Shown here piece after piece: positions 6,957-14,709 of a stretch of DNA of 28,771 bases. Position 1 is the first letter of the stretch, and each line of letters begins with the position of its first letter. The notes under the pieces are model-generated. The model searched no databases, was not told the DNA's origin, and saw only the letters and a list, made by a program, of their open reading frames with translations. Origin of the DNA: JBFHER01 sp041584055 (GTDB taxonomy: Bacteria; Bacteroidota; Bacteroidia; Bacteroidales; UBA5342); assembly GCA_041584055.1 (NCBI GenBank), contig JBFHER010000014.1, forward strand, positions 1-28,771. The letters run 5' to 3'. The translations under genes were made by a program, and so were the position numbers.

Positions 6957-8930
6957 ATGCCGAAGACCGTTCGTAAAGACAAACACTACATTCAATTTAT
7001 TCTACTGTCAGTTCTAATAATTACAGGAAACAAAGTTTTAGAACTGGTTATTTCATATGCTTCGTTTGACCTTCTGGCCACGGGTAAGAACATCCTGATT
7101 GGTTTAATTTCGGATATTTTTTTCTATACCCTTTTACTTGTGATACTATATCCTGTTTTTAGGATAATAATTACTAGGAGCATGTTTTTTGCACATCTGC
7201 TACTCTATGTCATTTTTTTTTTAAGTTGTTTAATATCCGTTATTAGCATTTTTCATTTTAACGAAGTTGGTATTCCCCTGGATGTTTTCGTTTATCATTA
7301 TAGCATCGGAGAACTATTGGAAACAGCTTTTTCTTTTGAAAATTCAGTGCTCTACTTGCTTCTCGCAATCCTTGGTTTTGTTTGTTTTTCCTGGTTGGCA
7401 ATGGTTATGAAAAAACTGTTTACCCCCTTGCCACAATTAAAATTTTACCAAAAAGCATCTATCGTTCTATTGCTCTTTGTTATTGGAGGTTTCTTTCAAT
7501 TCAGGCTAAGCAGGTATGCAGACCATGAAATTTTATTTCAGCGAAGAAGCAAATGCGGCTACTTTGCAAGAAAGAGTCTGAGCATGGCAGGTCATTTAAT
7601 GCTTAAGAGCAATGATTTAGACAACGAATTGATAAAAAAATATCAGGAATTGAATCCTGGGTTTGATTATGTTTCATTTGATTATCCCTTGCTGCATACC
7701 ATTAACAATCAGGATGTACTTTCTCCTTTTTTTAATTTAAAAGAAACTCCGCCAGACATTTACATACTAATTACCGAAGGGCTGGCGAATGATTTTCTAT
7801 CATTTCCTGATGGCACGAGAGGGCTAATGCCATTTTTAGATTCAATTAAGAATGAATCTCTGTATTTCGAAAACTTTTTCACCACTGGAGAACGTTCCTA
7901 TGCAGCAGTTCCCGGTATTTTAGGTAGTTTACCTCATGGCTTGAAAGGATTTACCCTAACAACTGAACTGCCATACCATCATACATTGCTCTCCTTACTA
8001 AGAGATCAAAACTATTTCACATCCTTTTTTTATGGGCAGGGAGCAAACTTTCACAACAAGGACAATTTCCTAAAATACAATAAGATAAACACTATTTATG
8101 ACAAAAGTTGTTTTCCGGAAGCCAGTGAAAAGATAGTTGTGGGCATCCCCCCTTATTTTTGGGGATATAACGATAAGGATCTTCTGGAATCAATGAACAT
8201 AGCCATTAGAGACTTCCCCGCAAATCAGACTTATTTAAACACTATTTACACAGGCTCAATGCATAGTCCATTCATGATTAGGGAGCCCGGCATCTATGAG
8301 GAAAAAGTAAATGAGATATTAAGATCCAAAGTGAATCCGTCCTATGTTGATCGTTACATGAAATATTTGAAAACAATTCCTTTTACCGATGATGCCATAA
8401 AATATTTCTTTACACAATTGAAGAAGAGTAATCGATATGCTAACTCCATTTTCTTTATTACAGGAGATCATCCGATGACAGAGATCCCAATAAAAGAGAA
8501 CATTAAAAGATACCATGTCCCACTAATTATTTTTTCTCCAATGCTTAAAAAAGGAAAGCTAATTCGCTCGGTTTCCAGCCATTGGGACATTGCGCCATCC
8601 ATCGTTGCTTTGTTGAAAAACAAGTATCACTTTCATTTTCCAGAACAAAATGCGATGCTAGGTACTGGCTTAGATACAATGGAACAGTTTAGGAATATTA
8701 AACACATATATTTCATGGAGGGAAACAGAACCATTGTGGAAATGCTATGGAATAATTACTATATCTCAGACAGACAACTTTACAAATTAGTGGATGGCAT
8801 TGACACAATCCACGAAACTAAGAATACAGCGGTTACAGATAGCATGAGAACAATGCTTAATTTATTCAATAAAATGAATGAATACGTATACAAAAACGAC
8901 AAATTGTATCCTTATTTAATTTCAAAGTAG
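6957..8930 (+). CDS. Membrane-anchored sulfatase-fold protein of the LTA synthase/phosphoglycerol transferase type
   Basis: 657 residues. About five hydrophobic helices lie between residues 11 and 180, followed by a large periplasmic domain with the alkaline phosphatase/sulfatase fold. LtaS-like landmarks are ILITEG (Glu274, metal ligand), PFLDSI then SLYFENFFTTGERSYAAVPG (nucleophile position Ser314), YTGSMHSPF (His436), ITGDHPM (Asp504-His505) and SSHWDIAPS (His542, Asp544). In LtaS the nucleophile is Thr; here it is Ser. The family transfers phosphoglycerol or phosphoethanolamine to surface glycans or lipids, or hydrolyses such esters. In a Gram-negative a lipid A, glycan or periplasmic-glucan modification is plausible, but the substrate is unknown. 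The gene is clearly more AT-rich than its neighbours: 60-base lines counted by hand gave about 27-42% GC, against 47-52% in the ClC gene. This may reflect horizontal transfer. Confidence 0.85.
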   Translation: MPKTVRKDKHYIQFILLSVLIITGNKVLELVISYASFDLLATGKNILIGLISDIFFYTLLLVILYPVFRIIITRSMFFAHLLLYVIFFLSCLISVISIFHFNEVGIPLDVFVYHYSIGELLETAFSFENSVLYLLLAILGFVCFSWLAMVMKKLFTPLPQLKFYQKASIVLLLFVIGGFFQFRLSRYADHEILFQRRSKCGYFARKSLSMAGHLMLKSNDLDNELIKKYQELNPGFDYVSFDYPLLHTINNQDVLSPFFNLKETPPDIYILITEGLANDFLSFPDGTRGLMPFLDSIKNESLYFENFFTTGERSYAAVPGILGSLPHGLKGFTLTTELPYHHTLLSLLRDQNYFTSFFYGQGANFHNKDNFLKYNKINTIYDKSCFPEASEKIVVGIPPYFWGYNDKDLLESMNIAIRDFPANQTYLNTIYTGSMHSPFMIREPGIYEEKVNEILRSKVNPSYVDRYMKYLKTIPFTDDAIKYFFTQLKKSNRYANSIFFITGDHPMTEIPIKENIKRYHVPLIIFSPMLKKGKLIRSVSSHWDIAPSIVALLKNKYHFHFPEQNAMLGTGLDTMEQFRNIKHIYFMEGNRTIVEMLWNNYYISDRQLYKLVDGIDTIHETKNTAVTDSMRTMLNLFNKMNEYVYKNDKLYPYLISK

Positions 8931-9255
8931 ACGTTTTTTCATGTACTGTAAAATGGTTGTTTTTTGCTGGCATTTTGCATTTCATCTGGTAAGTTTTCAT
9001 ACAATTGAATATGGGGACAGCTTGCTCTTTTAATGGCATGTTTCAAACGTCTTCTTTTCAAAATCAGTGCTAATAAATCCAACAGTCCATGGTTCAATCT
9101 TTTTTAGTGCAAAAAAAGTTCTTCCCTAAAGGAGCAGCTGCTGCGATAGATCTTTTTTTAAATTTTTCTATTAAATTTAATTAACTTTATAGCTCGGATG
9201 TAATTAAACGGCTTCATAAGCATTCGGTGTTTTGTTACTCACTAAAATCAGCATC
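8931..9255. other. Intergenic gap of 325 bases with one possible 31-codon ORF
   Basis: No RNA gene, convincing terminator or perfect promoter is visible. The stretch contains poly-T/poly-A runs, a 10-bp palindrome AGCAGCTGCT near 9132-9141, an imperfect -7-like TAACTTTA at 9182-9189, and a short ATG-initiated ORF at 9089-9184. Confidence 0.5.
9089..9184 (+). CDS. Possible small protein of 31 residues, or a gene remnant
   Basis: ATG at 9089 opens a 31-codon frame ending in TAA, containing KKFFPKGAAAAIDLF. The stretch is locally richer in GC than its surroundings and its composition looks protein-like. I do not recognise a family, and no ribosome binding site is seen. It could equally be the eroded end of a longer gene or chance. 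Confidence 0.2.
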   Translation: MVQSFLVQKKFFPKGAAAAIDLFLNFSIKFN

Positions 9256-10263
9256 ATGAGCGATCGACGAAATTTTCTGAAACAGTTAGCACTTACAACA
9301 GGTGGACTTTTAATTGCCAACGACTTATTGGCTGACAAAGCCAATGACAAATGGGGAAAAATACTTCCTCTACGACGGCTGGGTAAAACAAACGCATATG
9401 TTACCATGTTGGGTGTTGGCGGATTTCATATTGGATGGACCACTGAACGAGACGCACAAGAGGTGATTGAAACGGCCATGGAAGGCGGCATTCGCTTTTT
9501 TGACACCGCTGAATCCTATGATAAAGGCGGAAGTGAAACCCGTTATGGGAAGTACCTTGTTCCTAAGTACCGTGACGAAATTTTCCTTATGACCAAGTCA
9601 CAGGCGAAAGATAAAAAGACGGCACTTACGCATTTGGAAGACTCCCTGAGGAGACTAAAATGTGACTACATCGATCTTTGGCAAGTGCACTCTTTGAGGA
9701 CACCCCAAGATGTAGACGATCGGATAAATAATGATGTTCTGGAAGTTTTTGAAAAAGCCAAAGCGCAAGGCAAAGTGAAACACATCGGTTTTACCGGCCA
9801 TCAAAGCCCTTTTGCACATCAACGCATGTTTGAGAAGACAAAAGACAACGACATTTTCGAAACACTTCAAATGCCCATTAATGTGATTGACTCCCATTAT
9901 CACAGTTTCATAAAAAACGCAATGCCAATGGCGCTTGACAGAGACATGGGTATTTTGGCTATGAAAACGCTTTCAGATGGTCGCTTCTTCGATAAAAAAC
10001 AACGCATTGACAAGATACAATGGACATCAGACGACCCCATCATCCCAAATTATGTATCCATAAAAGAGGCATTGTTCTTTGTTTGGTCTTTGCCTGTAAG
10101 TGTTCTTATAACAGGTGCTGAAAATAAAACACTGCTCTCAGAAAAAATTGAATTGGCCAAAGAATTCCGCAATTACAATGAAAAAGATCGCCTGTCTCTT
10201 ATGGAAAAAGTTTTTGAAAAAGCCGGCGGCGAAGTTGAGTACTATAAGAAGCTGGAAGATTGA
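9256..10263 (+). CDS. Tat-exported aldo/keto reductase
   Basis: 335 residues from ATG 9256 (MSDRRNFLKQLALTTGG). An in-frame TTG 24 bp upstream would only lengthen the region before the signal. The N-terminus is a twin-arginine signal (DRRNFLK) with a hydrophobic core to about residue 28, so the protein is probably exported folded, perhaps with its cofactor. The AKR fold follows, starting RRLGKTNAYVTMLGVGGFHIG. The catalytic tetrad is visible: Asp in FDTAESYD, Tyr in the same segment, Lys in MTKSQ and His in WQVHS. The family reduces carbonyls with NAD(P)H. Export is unusual for an NAD(P)H enzyme, yet Tat-signal AKRs recur in Bacteroidota. The substrate is unknown. It is convergent with the ergothioneine-locus genes. 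Confidence 0.9.
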   Translation: MSDRRNFLKQLALTTGGLLIANDLLADKANDKWGKILPLRRLGKTNAYVTMLGVGGFHIGWTTERDAQEVIETAMEGGIRFFDTAESYDKGGSETRYGKYLVPKYRDEIFLMTKSQAKDKKTALTHLEDSLRRLKCDYIDLWQVHSLRTPQDVDDRINNDVLEVFEKAKAQGKVKHIGFTGHQSPFAHQRMFEKTKDNDIFETLQMPINVIDSHYHSFIKNAMPMALDRDMGILAMKTLSDGRFFDKKQRIDKIQWTSDDPIIPNYVSIKEALFFVWSLPVSVLITGAENKTLLSEKIELAKEFRNYNEKDRLSLMEKVFEKAGGEVEYYKKLED

Positions 10264-10434
10264 TAATTAAAAGACACACTGTACTCTAAAAGTCAGAATT
10301 CAAAGATTTTTTTTTGTTATACCTTATCTTGCATAAATATTGAAAACGGGTAAACCACAGATCAGAAAAATGCCATAAAGCTGTAAGCACGTTGGTATCC
10401 AGACAGGAAATGAATTTAAGACCAAACGTGTAAT

Positions 10435-11289
10435 TTACAAAGGCTTGTTATAAAATTCTCCAATCACCTGATCAATCATTTTGTGTGGTCGGCCGCTTGC
10501 TTTTTCAAAATCTGAAGTCACATTGAAGGCATTGTTTTTAATTCCCTCATAGATTCCACAGATAATGGTTCCCATAAATTCGCCCAACGCCGCTTTTCTG
10601 TCTTTCAAATATGCTTCAACTGTAGCAGCACGGTAAACCAGTGTTGTACCAAATGTTTTATTAATCAATTCCGCCAATGTTTCCTGCGTGATGGGCTCTC
10701 CTGCCAGGCTATATGTCTCACCGTTGTGCTTTTCCTCCAGCAGCATCTTCGCATAAGCGAAAGCGAGTTCCGACCTGCTTGTATAAGCGCACTTTCCGTC
10801 TCCTGCACAATTGTATATCTCACCACTGGCAACATAGTTGTCAATGTATTCCAGATCAGGTTCAATGTAAATCCCGTTTCGTCCAATCACCCAATTCAGT
10901 CCAGATTGCTTAACATCCTCTTCTGTCTGCCGGTTGCTCGCAACAATTGGACTAAAGGCATTGTTTTTTTCGTCGCCAAGAATACTGGTATAGACGATTT
11001 TGTTCACCTTGTTTGCTTTGGCTGCTTCAATAATATTGCGATGTTGCTGAATCCTGTTTTGAGGTTGATCCATGCCCGAAACGATTAAAACAGCATTGAT
11101 TCCACTCAGGGCTGCGTTAAAATCTTCTCTGCTATTGTAATCTCCTTTTCTAATTTCGATATTGGTGAATTCTGATTTTTGTGGAGTTCTGGCAATACCT
11201 ACCACATTTTCAACGCCAATTTCATTGATGAGTTGTCTGACAATGGCTGATCCCAATTGTCCACTTGCTGCTGTAACGGCTACCTTCAT
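10435..11289 (-). CDS. NmrA/QOR2-like NAD(P)-binding oxidoreductase (atypical SDR)
   Basis: 284 residues, ATG start 11 bp after the eanA stop, so probably the last gene of the eanBA operon. The Rossmann glycine motif is VTAASGQLGSAIV at residues 5-17. Length and layout fit the E. coli YtfG/QOR2 type (NAD(P)H:quinone oxidoreductase 2): KIVYTSIL near the middle, ASNRQTEEDVKQSGLNWVIGRNGIY next, and a C-terminal helical part. The SDR YxxxK pair is absent, as is normal for this subgroup. It may reduce quinones or sense redox cofactors. A direct role in ergothioneine synthesis is not known; shared oxidative-stress function is an inference from the operon. Confidence 0.82.
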   Translation of the reverse strand: MKVAVTAASGQLGSAIVRQLINEIGVENVVGIARTPQKSEFTNIEIRKGDYNSREDFNAALSGINAVLIVSGMDQPQNRIQQHRNIIEAAKANKVNKIVYTSILGDEKNNAFSPIVASNRQTEEDVKQSGLNWVIGRNGIYIEPDLEYIDNYVASGEIYNCAGDGKCAYTSRSELAFAYAKMLLEEKHNGETYSLAGEPITQETLAELINKTFGTTLVYRAATVEAYLKDRKAALGEFMGTIICGIYEGIKNNAFNVTSDFEKASGRPHKMIDQVIGEFYNKPL

Positions 11290-11300
11290 GACTTAATGTA

Positions 11301-12269
11301 TTATTTGGATTCTTTTACCCATAGAGAATTTACAAAGTAATTGCGTTTATCCTTAAATTGATATTCAACCCGAAAGCCATGTTCATTGGCAATTTTCTCA
11401 ATGGTATTCTGATCGAATTTACGGGAGCGTTCCATAAAAATACACTCCCCTTTTTCAAAACTTATGGACTGCTCTAAGGCCTGAATATGAACTGATTGCT
11501 TTACTCTTGAAACTAAAAAACTCTTCGCTGCTCCAGTTTGAGGATCATATTCAGCCAGATGTTCAAAATTCTCCGGTATGAAAGCAGCACCTAATTCTCT
11601 GTTTAAACGCAGTAAATGATTCAGATTAAAGCGCTTCGTATGACCATGGGGATCATCATAAGCCTGTAAAATCACATCAGGTGATTTCTTTAAATCAAAA
11701 CCGACAAGCAGTTTGTCGTTTTCCTGGCACAGTTTTGATAGCTTGTTAAAAAACACATCCATTTCAACATCTGAAAAATTACCTATATTGGAACCAAGGA
11801 AAAGAAATATTTTTCGTGAACGGGATGATCCATTCAATTTCTTGATTTCCTGAAAATAATCGCCTGTCTTCGCATTTACATTCAGCAGAGGCAGATCTTT
11901 TTTCAAACTTTTCACCAAATCCATGTTGGCCTTATGACTTATATCGATGGGAATATAGTTAAAATCCGCAGCGTTCTCCACCAAATATTGCAATAGCACT
12001 TTTGTCTTTAGCCCATCCCCTGAACCTAATTCAATGAGATCAAACACCTCATCACCTTGCATAAACAAGGATGCAATCTGTTTTTTATGCGTATTAAATA
12101 TCTCAAACTCACAGTCGGTGAGATAGTACTCGGGCATCTGCATGATGTCCTGAAAAATAGAGCTCCCCTTATCATCGTAGAAGTACTTCGACAATAAGAA
12201 CTTAGACTTAGATGTGAGTCCCTTCAGGGTATCTGCTTCCAACGCTGATGTAAGAATTTGGTGTTCCAT
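11301..12269 (-). CDS. eanA: L-histidine N-alpha-methyltransferase (EgtD/EanA)
   Basis: 322 residues. The family transfers three methyl groups from SAM to the alpha-amine of histidine, giving hercynine (trimethylhistidine betaine), in the cytoplasm. The N-terminal family signature is KYFYDDKGSSIFQDI (28-42) then PEYYLTDCE (46-54). SAM binding shows as IELGSGDGLKTK (79-90) and IPIDIS. FLGSNIGNF (157-165) holds Asn161, AYDDPHG holds Tyr204 and FMERSRKF holds Glu280/Ser282; these match the histidine-binding Asn, Tyr, Glu and Ser of mycobacterial EgtD. It follows eanB by 35 bp. No EgtB-type sulfoxide synthase is next to it, so the partner is the rhodanese protein upstream, making EanA the better name. 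Confidence 0.92.
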   Translation of the reverse strand: MEHQILTSALEADTLKGLTSKSKFLLSKYFYDDKGSSIFQDIMQMPEYYLTDCEFEIFNTHKKQIASLFMQGDEVFDLIELGSGDGLKTKVLLQYLVENAADFNYIPIDISHKANMDLVKSLKKDLPLLNVNAKTGDYFQEIKKLNGSSRSRKIFLFLGSNIGNFSDVEMDVFFNKLSKLCQENDKLLVGFDLKKSPDVILQAYDDPHGHTKRFNLNHLLRLNRELGAAFIPENFEHLAEYDPQTGAAKSFLVSRVKQSVHIQALEQSISFEKGECIFMERSRKFDQNTIEKIANEHGFRVEYQFKDKRNYFVNSLWVKESK

Positions 12270-12304
12270 GTTTTAAATCTATCTTTTGCGATCACACACG
12301 TTCA

Positions 12305-13612
12305 TTACTTAAACGGAATCTGAACATTTTCCGGTATTCCGGTTTCAAAAGGATTAGCTGGATCGTTGCTCCATTCAAACCAGCCACCATCGAATACTGA
12401 AACACGGGGCCATCCCATAAGCCATGCATTGAAAAAAGCTTCACTGCCCCTCCATCCCGTTCCACAATAAAATGCAAGATGCTTGTCAGGTGTTATGCCA
12501 ACTTCTTTCCAGATTGCAGCCACTTCCTGGGCCTCACGGATTGTATGATCGGCATTTCTATAGTTTTCCATATGGTAAGCATCCGTTCCACAGTTCCCAA
12601 AAATTGATCCCGGAATACGTCCTTTTTTAAGGATATAATTGTATCCACTGACTTCTCCAATGTATTCCGGCCAACTCCGCACACTCACAATATCTGCATC
12701 GTTGGCTTTTATCATTGCTTTTGCCTCATCCATGTCAACAATGATTGAAGGATTGGCTGGAATGTGCCCGCCGAAATCGGCAAGCACTTTCTTAGGAACA
12801 TCATCCGTGCTGATATCATATCCCGCATCCAGCCAGGATTGAAATCCTCCATTGAGAACCCGCACATCTTTTACCCCGGCATACAGCATGATCATCGCAT
12901 TGCGAATAGCGCCGATATCACCTGCCGCACTTCCCGGAAATTCGTCATCATTGTCCGGAAACATAAATTTCCCATATAAAACAACGGTGCTATCCGCGGT
13001 AATTCCATGCGCCTCAAATGCACGTTTCAGTTCTTCGGGAGACCTGCGGTTCCAGGTTTCGGGAGCCTCCAGTGCGAGCGTATCCATGTCAATGGCTCCC
13101 GGAATATGCCCTGACAAATAAGCATTCCGGTTACGATAGTGCGCATGTACAATCACAACTTTCTCCCCATCGATATCCTGAGGCATTGAACCGGAAACGA
13201 TTTGCTTGACCCATGCGGCCGGAACCAGGTTCTTAAATCGCGGCAGAGAATCCATGGGAAGCGTGGGGTTTGCAGACCACTCATCCACAAAATGATTGTA
13301 TACAGAAATGCCTGCATAGCCTGCCTGTACGAAACGTTGTGCCACTTTTTCACATTCATCCTTTGAATAAGCATATAAAATAATGTCATGTTCCGGTAAA
13401 ATACCTTTCGATCTTACGATTTCAATCCAGTCAATGTAATTAGCCCATTTTGACGCCACACTTTTTGCCCCCTTAATATGCCCACCTCGTTTCTCGTTTC
13501 GCAATGGCCAGCCATTGTATGCATCTACAGGTCTTACATCAATCACAAGCGTTTCTTCCATTGTTAAACGCTGTATTAAATCTTCTGTTGATATTTCCGG
13601 AATATTTGTCAT
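12305..13612 (-). CDS. eanB: EanB-like hercynine sulfurtransferase (triple rhodanese)
   Basis: 435 residues with three rhodanese-like modules (about 5-115, 130-265, 285-420). The first two lack a catalytic cysteine in their active-site loops (YAYSKDE, YGKFMFPD). The third has FYCGTGWRGSE with Cys383. EanB of Chlorobium limicola adds sulfur directly to C2 of the hercynine imidazole without oxygen, using a persulfide on Cys412. I recall Tyr353, Tyr411 and Thr414 as its other key residues. Here Tyr324, Tyr382, Cys383 and Thr385 fall at exactly the same relative spacing (all shifted by 29), and Cys341 matches Cys370. The adjacent histidine methyltransferase supplies hercynine. A general thiosulfate sulfurtransferase is the alternative, but the YCGTGW loop plus eanA adjacency argue strongly for EanB. 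A promoter and dyad lie directly upstream. Confidence 0.88.
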   Translation of the reverse strand: MTNIPEISTEDLIQRLTMEETLVIDVRPVDAYNGWPLRNEKRGGHIKGAKSVASKWANYIDWIEIVRSKGILPEHDIILYAYSKDECEKVAQRFVQAGYAGISVYNHFVDEWSANPTLPMDSLPRFKNLVPAAWVKQIVSGSMPQDIDGEKVVIVHAHYRNRNAYLSGHIPGAIDMDTLALEAPETWNRRSPEELKRAFEAHGITADSTVVLYGKFMFPDNDDEFPGSAAGDIGAIRNAMIMLYAGVKDVRVLNGGFQSWLDAGYDISTDDVPKKVLADFGGHIPANPSIIVDMDEAKAMIKANDADIVSVRSWPEYIGEVSGYNYILKKGRIPGSIFGNCGTDAYHMENYRNADHTIREAQEVAAIWKEVGITPDKHLAFYCGTGWRGSEAFFNAWLMGWPRVSVFDGGWFEWSNDPANPFETGIPENVQIPFK

Positions 13613-13639
13613 CTCTTATAATTTGTAAGTTCCTTACTG

Positions 13640-13669
13640 CAAAGTTGATGAAATTCAGATCAGGGAAAA
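13640..13669 (-). promoter_or_regulatory. Candidate promoter of the eanB-eanA operon
   Basis: On the minus strand, CAACTTTG (13647-13640) matches TAnnTTTG in seven of eight positions. A TTT tract lies 19 bp upstream, where TTG is expected. The predicted start is about 20 nt before the eanB ATG. It sits in the 92-bp gap after the araC-type gene, so eanBA can be expressed separately from its regulator. Confidence 0.5.
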
Positions 13670-13684
13670 AGGTTCATCTGATCT
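13657..13684. promoter_or_regulatory. 7-bp inverted repeat overlapping the eanB promoter (candidate operator)
   Basis: AGATCAG (13657-13663) and CTGATCT (13678-13684) form a perfect dyad with a 14-base spacer that brackets the -33 region of the eanB promoter. No T-tract follows on either strand, so it is unlikely to be a terminator. The adjacent AraC-family gene suggests a binding site. Confidence 0.45.
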
Positions 13685-13704
13685 CTGGTATGGTAAATGT
13701 GTAA

Positions 13705-14574
13705 CTAATCCAGTATTTTTCTAAATTCAAGAGGAGTTCTTGAAGTGTGTTTTTTGAAATACTTTAGAAAATTTGTAGGTTCATCAAATCCTAAGGCAAA
13801 TGCAATTTCCTTGACCGACAACTGGGTTGTAACCAACATTCTTTTTGCCTCAAGCACCACATAACGATCAATAAATGCTTTTGCTGTTGATTTTACAACT
13901 TCCTTACAAACTTCGTTCAGGTGTTTATAGGATATGGATAATTCGTGCGCATAAACCTTTGCCTCTCGTGTTGCACTGTAGTTTTTTTCGACCAGGCCTT
14001 TAAACGCATTAAAAGCTTCCAAATGCTTATTATCAATGACCAAAGGCTTTGATCGATTGTTCTCGTCGCATAACTTGAGCAGATAAATACCCAACACTGC
14101 GCCCAAAATATTGGACAAGGAAGGTGATGCATCAAATGCTAATTCTCGCTTAAATATATCCAGTAAAAAAAGACTGTGATCTGGATTATGAATTTTTTCC
14201 TGATGAAGAAAGTAATTATATAAATGATGGATGCGAGCAATGGTGGATTGTGCAATGAACTTTTGCATGAATTCCTCTGTAAATAAAACCAGATAACCTT
14301 TATAATCCTTAGATTCGTCAAATGCATGGATCTGACCTTGTGAAATTACCATCACATCCTGACTTCGCAAAGTATGTTTCCTGAAGTCAACCATATGATT
14401 CACTTCACCCCCGGTAATAATAAGAATCGCAAAAAATCCCAGACGATGAGGATGAAAAGGGTTGTGCTCTTTTGGCGTTTCCAACACGCGCATCAGCTCC
14501 TCTAATCGTAATAACTGAAATCCATTTACTTTTAAAGACTTATTATTAAAACTTATCTCCGGAATGTTCTTCAT
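13705..14574 (-). CDS. AraC-family transcriptional regulator
   Basis: 289 residues from ATG 14574 (MKNIPEISFNN); a TTG two codons upstream is a less likely start. The N-terminal half looks like an AraC-type cupin sensor (HPHRLGFFAILIITGGEVNH, then VMVISQGQIHAF). The C-terminal ~100 residues hold two helix-turn-helix motifs, LSISYKHLNEVCKEVV and LSVKEIAFALGFDEPTNFLK, ending in TPLEFRKIL. The gene points toward eanB and ends 92 bp before it, and it diverges from the DUF2892 gene across a 135-bp gap. Regulation of eanBA is inferred from position. The ligand is unknown. Confidence 0.9.
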   Translation of the reverse strand: MKNIPEISFNNKSLKVNGFQLLRLEELMRVLETPKEHNPFHPHRLGFFAILIITGGEVNHMVDFRKHTLRSQDVMVISQGQIHAFDESKDYKGYLVLFTEEFMQKFIAQSTIARIHHLYNYFLHQEKIHNPDHSLFLLDIFKRELAFDASPSLSNILGAVLGIYLLKLCDENNRSKPLVIDNKHLEAFNAFKGLVEKNYSATREAKVYAHELSISYKHLNEVCKEVVKSTAKAFIDRYVVLEAKRMLVTTQLSVKEIAFALGFDEPTNFLKYFKKHTSRTPLEFRKILD

Positions 14575-14682
14575 ACACAATCATCTCTACTTTTGATTAT
14601 ACAACACATGATAATTAAATCTATTCATAAATCCAAAAAACATGTCTAGAGATCAAATTTCGATTTTAAATATAATTATTTA

Positions 14683-14690
14683 TATATTTG
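14683..14690 (+). promoter_or_regulatory. -7 promoter element of the DUF2892 gene
   Basis: TATATTTG is a perfect TAnnTTTG match 19 bp before the ATG. The -33 region is weak (no TTG at the usual distance), suggesting dependence on an activator, possibly the divergent AraC protein. Confidence 0.5.
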
Positions 14691-14709
14691 CATGTAAAAT
14701 ATAACGACC

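Noticed and set aside
9232..9234. TTG as start codon of the aldo/keto reductase
   Set aside because: ATG 9256 places the twin-arginine motif at residues 4-5, typical of Tat signals.
10308..10317. T-run after the aldo/keto reductase gene as a terminator
   Set aside because: No stem-loop precedes it.
10388..10430. Imperfect inverted repeat CACGTTGGT / ACCAAACGTG between convergent genes as a terminator
   Set aside because: The arms differ by one bulged base, the loop is 24 nt, and no T-tract follows on either strand.
12305..13612. Ordinary thiosulfate/3-mercaptopyruvate sulfurtransferase
   Set aside because: Three modules rather than two, a YCGTGW loop rather than CRxGx[R/T], and adjacency to a histidine methyltransferase favour EanB.
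14578..14580. TTG as start codon of the AraC-type regulator
   Set aside because: An ATG two codons later begins MKNIPEISFNN and is the simpler choice.
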